This document shows, in pieces, positions 1-5,111 of a DNA stretch of 11,020 nt. Under the pieces are notes generated by a model. That model saw only the letters and a list, made by a program, of their open reading frames with translations. It searched no databases and was not told the origin of the DNA. Origin of the DNA: Bacillota bacterium (lineage in GTDB: Bacteria > Bacillota > Clostridia > Acetivibrionales > DSM-1351); contig JAEZIU010000242.1 of the NCBI GenBank assembly GCA_023436485.1, positions 1 through 11,020 of the forward strand, given 5' to 3'. Position 1 is the stretch's first letter. Every line of letters starts with the position of its first letter. The translations under genes were made by a program, and so were the position numbers.

Positions 1-1146
1 CATGCACACACATATATCCATTGCTTCGTTAGGAGGCAATGCACCAAGGGTATAACAGCCGATGTCGCCGCTGACGGTCAAACCCAATTTTTTGAGAACA
101 TAGAACATTCCTCTATGGGGACATCCCGGGCACATTACCGGCGGCCTTACCGGCGCGGCATTATTGGAAGCTTCCTGAGAATCAAACTTTTTATCAAGGA
201 GTTTTTCCGCAACAAGTTGAGCACTAAACTCACCGATTACAGGAAGCTTTTCTTTTCCGATAACCTTTATTCCCATTTTCTTAATTTGATTTTCAAAGAA
301 TGGTTCCAGTTCTTCCACAACATAAAGAGTTTTTACTTTTGATGCAAATTCTTCAATTAGTTTTTCGGGAATCGGATGTACCATTCCTATCTTTAATACG
401 GATGCATCAGGCATTGCTTCTTTTACATACTGATATGAAATTCCGCTGGTTACAACCCCAATGTCTTTGCTTGCCATTTCAACTTTGTTGAGTTCGCTTT
501 TATTTGAGAAATCTCTCAAAGCAGCCATTCTTTTTTCGACTTCAACATGCCTTTTTCGAGCCATAGCAGGCATCATAACGTATTTGTTTGCATCCTTGGA
601 ATATTGTTTAAGCTTGTAATCTTCTTTATCGCTCATTTCAACAGCACTTTGGGAATGGGATACCCTGGTGGAAAGTCTGACGATTACAGGACAATCAAAT
701 GTCTCGCTTATTGAGAACGCCCGTTTTACAAAGTCCTTACATTCCTGAGAATCTGAAGGTTCAAGCATAGGAACCTTTGATGATCTTGCATAGAACCTAC
801 TGTCCTGCTCGTTCTGAGAACTGTGCATTCCAGGGTCATCAGCAACCATTATAACAAGACCTCCGTTTACACCAGTATAAGATACTGTAAAAAGAGGGTC
901 TGCTGCGACATTAAGTCCTACGTGTTTCATGGAACATATGGATCTTGCTCCTCCGATGGATGAACCTATGGCTACTTCGAGTGCAACCTTTTCATTTGGT
1001 GCCCACTCAGAATATATTTCGTCATATTTTGATATGTACTCAGTAATTTCCGTACTAGGAGTTCCCGGATAAGCAGCTGCCACTGAACAGCCTGCCTCAT
1101 ATGCTCCTCTTGCCACGGCTTCATTGCCGAGCATGAGCTTTTTCAT
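1..1146 (-). CDS. iorA: Indolepyruvate:ferredoxin oxidoreductase subunit alpha, N-terminal part (cut by left edge)
   Basis: IorA oxidatively decarboxylates aryl pyruvates such as indolepyruvate to the aryl-acetyl-CoA, using thiamine diphosphate and passing electrons to ferredoxin. It works in the cytoplasm with IorB in anaerobic aromatic amino acid breakdown. The frame is open for 382 codons from ATG 1146 to the window edge; the family is usually about 580-600 residues, so the C-terminal third, with the ferredoxin-like Fe-S region, lies outside. Visible are the N-terminal MLGNEAVARGAYEAG and YPGTPSTEI motifs (residues 5-34), the GVNGGLVIMVADDPGMHSSQ stretch (92-111), and the start of the TPP-binding domain with CPGCPHR (339-345) and GDIGCYTLGALPP (360-372). 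The purine-rich GGGGGA, 6 nt before ATG, supports the start. It is transcribed away from the LCP gene, and iorB would be expected beyond the left edge. Identification is firm; the preferred substrate is inferred from the family. Confidence 0.95.
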   Translation of the reverse strand, partial: MKKLMLGNEAVARGAYEAGCSVAAAYPGTPSTEITEYISKYDEIYSEWAPNEKVALEVAIGSSIGGARSICSMKHVGLNVAADPLFTVSYTGVNGGLVIMVADDPGMHSSQNEQDSRFYARSSKVPMLEPSDSQECKDFVKRAFSISETFDCPVIVRLSTRVSHSQSAVEMSDKEDYKLKQYSKDANKYVMMPAMARKRHVEVEKRMAALRDFSNKSELNKVEMASKDIGVVTSGISYQYVKEAMPDASVLKIGMVHPIPEKLIEEFASKVKTLYVVEELEPFFENQIKKMGIKVIGKEKLPVIGEFSAQLVAEKLLDKKFDSQEASNNAAPVRPPVMCPGCPHRGMFYVLKKLGLTVSGDIGCYTLGALPPNEAMDICVCM

Positions 1147-1175
1147 TGATATTCCCCCATCTCTAATTTGATTAA

Positions 1176-1200
1176 TTATTGTAATACTTGATTACAATAA
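1176..1200. promoter_or_regulatory. Perfect inverted repeat in iorA leader, probable operator
   Basis: Arms TTATTGTAAT (1176-1185) and ATTACAATAA (1191-1200) are perfect 10-bp complements around a 5-nt centre. The repeat lies between the proposed iorA -10 box and the iorA start codon, roughly +10 to +35 of the transcript, where a bound repressor would block transcription. The core TTGTAAT-N5-ATTACAA is 19 bp, so it does not match the 18-bp Rex site and is not a CodY or LexA site. I cannot name the regulator. An RNA hairpin is possible, but no U-tract follows it. Confidence 0.6.
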
Positions 1201-1216
1201 GCATACATTGTTTATT

Positions 1217-1245
1217 ATTATAAAGTATTATCAGTGTAAAGTAAA
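1217..1245 (-). promoter_or_regulatory. Probable iorA promoter
   Basis: On the minus strand, TTTACT (1240-1245, 4 of 6 to consensus) is followed after 17 bp by a perfect TATAAT (1217-1222). The start of transcription would be near 1210, giving a leader of about 64 nt that contains the inverted repeat at 1176-1200. The region is very AT-rich, so other -10-like words exist nearby. Confidence 0.5.
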
Positions 1246-1253
1246 TGAAGAAA

Positions 1254-1260
1254 TTCGACA
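1254..1260 (-). promoter_or_regulatory. Possible Spo0A box upstream of iorA -35
   Basis: The minus strand reads TGTCGAA, the core 0A-box heptamer, about 9 bp upstream of the proposed iorA -35. A 7-bp match can arise by chance in 277 bp, and flanking bases agree only in part with the longer consensus, so this is a weak call. Confidence 0.25.
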
Positions 1261-1292
1261 CAATCAGCACTTTACGGGGGTTTTTTCAGTGG

Positions 1293-1305
1293 GCATAGAC
1301 TATGC
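1293..1305. repeat. 13-bp palindrome upstream of LCP gene
   Basis: GCATAG and CTATGC flank a single A. The palindrome lies about 50 bp upstream of the LCP -35, between the two divergent promoters. It could be an activator or repressor site or simply chance; nothing else supports a role. Confidence 0.25.
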
Positions 1306-1352
1306 TTAATTTTGAACAAACTTTTAATTATACATCATAATTTATTTTTTTT

Positions 1353-1381
1353 TTAAAATAACAATGAATGTATGATATAAT
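1353..1381 (+). promoter_or_regulatory. Probable promoter of the LCP-DedA operon
   Basis: TTAAAA (1353-1358, 4 of 6) is followed by a 17-bp spacer and a perfect TATAAT (1376-1381) with an upstream TG (1373-1374), making an extended -10. A run of ten T at 1345-1354 next to the -35 looks like an UP-type element. The leader would be about 35 nt, with the ribosome site AGAGGT at 1411-1416. Confidence 0.6.
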
Positions 1382-1423
1382 ATTTGCTGTCTGCAAACAA
1401 TAAACTATTAAGAGGTTATCAAA

Positions 1424-2557
1424 ATGAACACGAGAAAATTTACTTATATAATTACAATAGTAGTAGGCTTGTTTCTATTTGGAATGGGAACAGTTTTTCT
1501 TTACTATGCCAACAGCATAACAGGAGCAACCGGCAATAATGCTGTTCCTGCAATACTTCAAGGACTTACCGCCACTACTAATAAAGAACCTATAAATTTC
1601 TTCATGCTGGTTGGTGACAAGTCAAGCGGGAATACGGATTCAATGCTGGTAGCAAATTACAATCCCGAAAAAAATCAGATAAGTATTGTTACAATACCAA
1701 GAGATACTAAAGTAAAACTAAAAAACAATATACTTCCAAAAATAAATGCCGCTTATGCAGCCGGAGGACGCAACCACGAAGGTGCAAGATATGCTGCCGA
1801 GATTGTAAGTAACTTAACCGGCATCAATATCAACTATTATGTCCATATCAATATTTCCGCAATCAAAAAGATTACAGATATGCTTGGGGGAGTTTATTTT
1901 GACGTTCCTGTTGATATGAAGTACGATGACCCTTCTCAGAATCTTCATATCAATTTGAAAAAAGGCTCTCAGTGGCTGGACGGCGACAAGGTTGAACAAT
2001 TACTGCGTTTCAGGAAACCAAATGGTGAACGTTACACAGAAGAGTTAAAAGAGTTTTATGACGGCAGTGATATAAAGAGAACCGAAATGCAGATGAAGTT
2101 TATAAAGGAATTTATAAAGCAAAAGCTAAAGGTACAAAATATTCCAAAGCTAAATCCCGTGCTTAATTATGCCTTTGAAAATATTATAACTAATATGACT
2201 TTGTCGGATGCGTTAAAGATGACCTCCGGGCTAATAAGTATTTCGCCTGACAACTTTAATTCTTTCCGACTTGACGGTGAAGACAAAGTTATAAATAAAG
2301 GTTGGTACTACTTATACAACGGTAATATGATTAATATTGAGACAAAAGAATCTCTTCCGGCAGCTGAAATAGTAGAGAATTATTTTTATTCTGCCAATGG
2401 TATAGCAACACCCTCAGGTGAACTATATGTTCCTGATGAAAGTGACGATGATGAGGGTGAAGTAAAGATTCCGCCCGTATCTAAAAAAAAGCCGGTTAAA
2501 AAGAAACAAAATCCCTCAAATACCCAAACTGACACAAAAGGAACATCAAAGGGATAA
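1424..2557 (+). CDS. LytR-CpsA-Psr (LCP) family cell-wall glycopolymer ligase
   Basis: LCP proteins sit in the membrane facing outward and move glycopolymers such as teichoic acids or capsule from an undecaprenyl pyrophosphate carrier onto peptidoglycan, releasing undecaprenyl phosphate. The 377-residue product has a short cytoplasmic start, one membrane segment (about 7-28) and an LCP domain (about 58-232). Motifs seen are MLVGDKSSGNTDSM (61-74), SIVTIPRDT (87-95), KINAAYAAGG (106-115), LLRFRK (193-198) and DIKRTEMQ (216-223). Catalytic-type residues D65, D72, R93, R195 and R197 are present, but the usual arginine of the RSD/RTD motif is asparagine (N70). The C-terminus is an acidic patch (about 338-346), then a Lys/Pro-rich tail (348-377) that could contact the wall. 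AGAGGT, 7 nt before ATG, supports the start. A DedA gene follows 18 bp later, probably co-transcribed. Family assignment is firm; the glycopolymer is unknown. Confidence 0.93.
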   Translation: MNTRKFTYIITIVVGLFLFGMGTVFLYYANSITGATGNNAVPAILQGLTATTNKEPINFFMLVGDKSSGNTDSMLVANYNPEKNQISIVTIPRDTKVKLKNNILPKINAAYAAGGRNHEGARYAAEIVSNLTGININYYVHINISAIKKITDMLGGVYFDVPVDMKYDDPSQNLHINLKKGSQWLDGDKVEQLLRFRKPNGERYTEELKEFYDGSDIKRTEMQMKFIKEFIKQKLKVQNIPKLNPVLNYAFENIITNMTLSDALKMTSGLISISPDNFNSFRLDGEDKVINKGWYYLYNGNMINIETKESLPAAEIVENYFYSANGIATPSGELYVPDESDDDEGEVKIPPVSKKKPVKKKQNPSNTQTDTKGTSKG

Positions 2558-2575
2558 AATTAAGGAGTGTAAAAA

Positions 2576-3220
2576 ATGACTACTATTATTCATAATATTT
2601 TAATGCCTTTAATAGATATTATTGAAGGTATGGGAATCTGGGGCATTGGGCTTTGGATGCTCTTTGAAAGCAGTTGCATTCCCCTCCCCAGTGAAATTAT
2701 ATTGCCTTTTGCCGGGATGATGGCTTCCCAAGGAAGCATTACTCTTTTGGAAGCAAATATTGCTGCCGCTGTAGGCAGTCTTATCGGCTCCATGTTTGCC
2801 TACTTTGTTGGTTCTTACGGCGGCAGACCTTTTATACTTAAATACGGAAAGTACTTTTTTGTATCGGAAAAGAATTTTTATAAAGCAGAAGAGGTATTTA
2901 AAAAAAGAGGTATGCTGGCTGTGTGTCTCGGAAGGCTTCTTCCTGTAATCAGAACATTTATCTCTTTACCGGCTGGAATTGCTAAAATAAATAAATTTAA
3001 GTTTATTATTTTCTCAACTATTGGGATGCTTCCATGGAATTTTACTTTGATTTATCTTGGTTATGTATTCGGAAAGGATTATGAGACTAAAATCAGGCCG
3101 TATTTTAAGGGTTTTGAAAATATAGTAATAGCACTGATTTTAATCTGCATTGTTCTATTTGTAATCTACAAGATTATTTCTTCCCGCAGAGAAAGCAATA
3201 AATCTATGGGGAATAAATAG
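2576..3220 (+). CDS. DedA-family (SNARE-associated/VTT domain) membrane protein
   Basis: DedA proteins are small multi-pass membrane proteins. In Bacillus subtilis and Staphylococcus aureus the member UptA moves undecaprenyl phosphate back across the membrane; others support membrane homeostasis and resistance to cationic peptides. The 214-residue product shows the family signatures: acidic/proline re-entrant motif E31 with IPLPSEIILPFAG (35-47), glycine-rich GSLIGSMFAYFVGSYGG (67-83), and the second re-entrant motif GRLLPVIRTFISLPAG (119-134) with conserved R120 and R126. Hydrophobic spans cover about 22-50, 60-80, 143-165 and 182-200, and the C-terminus is basic. Length is normal for the family. 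AAGGAG lies 8 nt before ATG. The position 18 bp behind an LCP gene, whose reaction yields undecaprenyl phosphate, makes a UptA-like recycling role attractive, but that is inference. Its stop is 8 bp from the stop of the convergent comFB-like gene, and no terminator is visible. Confidence 0.92.
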   Translation: MTTIIHNILMPLIDIIEGMGIWGIGLWMLFESSCIPLPSEIILPFAGMMASQGSITLLEANIAAAVGSLIGSMFAYFVGSYGGRPFILKYGKYFFVSEKNFYKAEEVFKKRGMLAVCLGRLLPVIRTFISLPAGIAKINKFKFIIFSTIGMLPWNFTLIYLGYVFGKDYETKIRPYFKGFENIVIALILICIVLFVIYKIISSRRESNKSMGNK

Positions 3221-3228
3221 TTATTGAA

Positions 3229-3495
3229 TTATTGGTGTCTTGGTGCTTTTTTAACAAGAACTGCTGCTTTTGTAATAGCTGATATAACATCTACCTCAAA
3301 TTGGCTTCTCAAACTGTTCACTTTTGAATACAACTCGCCTTTCTCGGTGGCAATGTATTTGGGAGGAAGGCTGTTTAGAGCAAGAGCAGCTATATCCTTA
3401 ACACATAATTCGCATTTGCACATATTGATATCGTCCAGGACTCCGTCTATCAGATTGAATACAACTTCCTCCATATAATTTTTCAACGTTACCAT
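3229..3495 (-). CDS. ComFB-family protein
   Basis: The 88-residue product matches the late-competence ComFB family over its full length. It has the cysteine cluster C26-x-C28-xx-C31, then the conserved DIAALALNSLPPKYIAT block (34-50). In B. subtilis, ComFB is encoded between comFA and comFC, and its role in competence is unclear. ComFB-domain proteins in cyanobacteria have been reported as cyclic dinucleotide receptors. Neither comFA nor comFC is present here; the gene instead lies 60 bp downstream of aroE on the same strand, so it may be the last gene of a yqeG-aroE-comFB transcript. AAGGGG, about 8 nt before ATG, supports the start. Family assignment is firm and the three cysteines suggest metal binding. 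Function is unknown; a signalling role is as likely as DNA uptake. Confidence 0.87.
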   Translation of the reverse strand: MVTLKNYMEEVVFNLIDGVLDDINMCKCELCVKDIAALALNSLPPKYIATEKGELYSKVNSLRSQFEVDVISAITKAAVLVKKAPRHQ

Positions 3496-3555
3496 ACTTT
3501 CATCCCCTTAAACCGACTTATAAAATTACATACATTAATCATTTCGGTAATCTTT

Positions 3556-4440
3556 TTAAAATTCCTTTATATTTTCTATATTTTTTAAAAGTTCATTGGT
3601 TTGTTTTCTTTCAACCAGCATACCCGTCCAAATTTCAAAAGATGAAACGCCCTGATTTATTAGCATACCAAATCCGTTTCTTATTTTGCATCCCGCTTTT
3701 TCTGCCTGTTTAAGAAACCTTGTTTTCTTCGGGACGTACAAAACATCATATACCATCTGAGTTCCGTTAAAGTTGAAATCAAAATCAAACGGTGTTGAAT
3801 CAAGATATGTACTCATTCCGGCAGGTGTTGTATTTATAATAATCTGGTTATTTTCAAGTTCTTTATTAAGTTTGTCTTTCTCCGGGAGCATTGTACTAAC
3901 AATGTTTCCGAAATTACTGTTTACAAGATTGGAAATGCTTTGGGCGTTGGCTTCTGTCCTGTTGACTATTGTCAGGTGCTCTATACCCTCAGACGCAAGC
4001 CTGACAGCAATAGCCCTTGATGTCCCCCCTGCTCCCAATAGCATTACTCTCTTACCTTTAAATGTTGTTTCAAAACCATCGCAAAAGTCTCTGACAAACC
4101 CTTCTGCATCCGTATTATAGCCCATGAATCTACCATCTTTGTTCTTCACAGTATTAACCGCACCCATAAGCATACCCTCTGAAGAAACTCCATCCAAATG
4201 TTCTATAATGTCTTTTTTAAATGGAACAGTTACGTTAAAGCCTGAAAAGTTTATGGCCCTGAATCCATTTATAACCTGTTCCAGCTTTCCCTTGCCTACA
4301 TGAATAGGTAAATATACTGCATTTATCTTGAATTCTTTAAAGAGTGTATTATGAATAAATGGCGATTTTGTGTGCTCAACAGGATTACCCAGAACACCGT
4401 ACAACTGTGTTTTTCCGTTAACAACTTCAACCAAGTTCAC
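3556..4440 (-). CDS. aroE: Shikimate dehydrogenase (NADP+)
   Basis: AroE reduces 3-dehydroshikimate to shikimate with NADPH, the fourth step of chorismate synthesis, in the cytoplasm. Numbered from GTG 4440 (294 residues), the substrate-binding motif NPVEHTKSPFIHN has T24 where many members have serine, and S26 is kept. Catalytic K75 lies in NVTVPFKK, N96 in AVNT, D111 in NTDAEGF, the NADP loop is GAGGTSRA (136-143), the cofactor motif NRT is at 160-162, and Q263 lies in INQG. All key residues are intact. The frame opens earlier at ATG 4506, but that start would overlap yqeG by 46 bp and has no ribosome site. GTG 4440 has GGGGGTG about 8 nt upstream, just after the yqeG stop, and gives a family-like N-terminus. 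The yqeG-aroE order is conserved in Firmicutes, although Bacillus has yqeH between them. Confidence 0.94.
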   Translation of the reverse strand: MNLVEVVNGKTQLYGVLGNPVEHTKSPFIHNTLFKEFKINAVYLPIHVGKGKLEQVINGFRAINFSGFNVTVPFKKDIIEHLDGVSSEGMLMGAVNTVKNKDGRFMGYNTDAEGFVRDFCDGFETTFKGKRVMLLGAGGTSRAIAVRLASEGIEHLTIVNRTEANAQSISNLVNSNFGNIVSTMLPEKDKLNKELENNQIIINTTPAGMSTYLDSTPFDFDFNFNGTQMVYDVLYVPKKTRFLKQAEKAGCKIRNGFGMLINQGVSSFEIWTGMLVERKQTNELLKNIENIKEF

Positions 4441-4460
4441 TGGACAGACACCCCCAAATG

Positions 4461-5027
4461 TTATTTTAAACGACTTCTTTCTATTTGAAGCCTGCTCTTC
4501 TTCCATTCATTTCTTATTTCAAGCCTTGACTTTGGCGCATTACTAAAACGACTTAGAACCCTTTTCTCAATATGTCTTTTTAACCTCACATACAGAATCT
4601 CTTTTTTATCTATGGGTTTTACAAGAACTGTAAGCATATTTACTTTATTTCCCCCATATATATCGGTAAATATCTGATCACCGACAACAGCTACCTTCTC
4701 AGCCTCAAGCCCCATCTTTTCAGCTGCTTTAAGAAACGCTTTTCCCGCCGGTTTATATGCTCTGTGTATTGCAGTAACGGACATTTCCTTATTAAATCTT
4801 GTTACTCTTTTTAGTGAGGCATTTGATAATATACATACCTTGAATCCTATTTTTTGCAGTCCTGCTACCCAACTGATTGCATTTTCGTCAGCGTCCTTTG
4901 TATGCATTGGTACAAGAGTATTATCTATATCCAGTATGACTCCCTTAATTCCTTTTTCTTTAAGTATATTTATATCAATATGTCTTATACTATCAAAATA
5001 TAAGTCAGGATAATATTTTTCGATCAT
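4461..5027 (-). CDS. yqeG: YqeG-family HAD-superfamily phosphatase (subfamily IIIA)
   Basis: This is a small soluble haloacid-dehalogenase-type phosphatase of 188 residues. Catalytic motif I is ILDIDNTLVP (31-40), with nucleophile D33 and general acid D35. Motif II is ILSNAS (66-71), motif III lysine is K92 in YKPAGKAF, and the metal-binding motif is GDQIFTDI (116-123) with D117 and D122. The C-terminus (about 142-188) is strongly basic, perhaps for binding RNA, nucleotide or membrane. A mitochondrial relative dephosphorylates phosphatidylglycerophosphate, but the bacterial substrate is not settled and I do not assign one. The ribosome site is excellent (GGAGG 5035-5039, 7 nt before ATG). The stop lies 20 bp before the preferred aroE start, so the two are co-transcribed. 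Its own promoter is predicted just upstream. Confidence 0.92.
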   Translation of the reverse strand: MIEKYYPDLYFDSIRHIDINILKEKGIKGVILDIDNTLVPMHTKDADENAISWVAGLQKIGFKVCILSNASLKRVTRFNKEMSVTAIHRAYKPAGKAFLKAAEKMGLEAEKVAVVGDQIFTDIYGGNKVNMLTVLVKPIDKKEILYVRLKRHIEKRVLSRFSNAPKSRLEIRNEWKKSRLQIERSRLK

Positions 5028-5049
5028 GTAAATTCCTCCATATCAACCT

Positions 5050-5078
5050 ATGATAGCAAAACGTTCTATGTTTTGCAA
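5050..5078 (-). promoter_or_regulatory. Probable promoter of yqeG-aroE(-comFB)
   Basis: Minus strand: TTGCAA (5073-5078, 4 of 6), a 17-bp spacer, then TATCAT (5050-5055, 5 of 6), with a TG one base upstream making an extended -10. Transcription would begin near 5043, leaving a short leader before the ribosome site at 5035-5039. Read-through from the UvrD-like gene 84 bp upstream remains possible, since no terminator is visible there. Confidence 0.5.
5056..5076. repeat. Inverted repeat inside the yqeG promoter
   Basis: Arms GCAAAAC (5056-5062) and GTTTTGC (5070-5076) are perfect complements around 7 nt. They fill the spacer and overlap the -35 box, the classic place for a repressor operator. 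Neither orientation has a following T-run, so it is not a convincing terminator. Confidence 0.45.
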
Positions 5079-5111
5079 ACCATTTTACTTTTCTTTTGTA
5101 TTGTGTGTTTT

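Noticed and set aside
115..491. Plus-strand open frames of 75 and 63 codons
   Set aside because: They lie antisense within iorA, have no ribosome site and resemble no family; the minus strand reads clear IorA motifs here.
1176..1200. Rex operator reading of the iorA inverted repeat
   Set aside because: Rex sites are 18 bp with TTGTTAA/TTGTGAA half-sites; this core is 19 bp with TTGTAAT half-sites.
1268..1291. CACT...AGTG near a G-run and T-run as a terminator
   Set aside because: The stem is only 4 bp, the loop is long, and no gene ends there; both flanking genes start at this region.
3224..3478. Plus-strand open frame of 84 codons
   Set aside because: It is the antisense shadow of the ComFB-family gene, whose conserved cysteine/LPPKY motifs are on the minus strand.
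3773..4120. Plus-strand open frame of 115 codons opposite aroE
   Set aside because: Hydrophobic low-complexity translation without a ribosome site; AroE active-site motifs cover the same bases on the minus strand.
5056..5076. Hairpin GCAAAAC/GTTTTGC as a terminator of the UvrD-like gene
   Set aside because: It has no T-run on either strand and overlaps a good promoter for yqeG, so an operator is the better reading.
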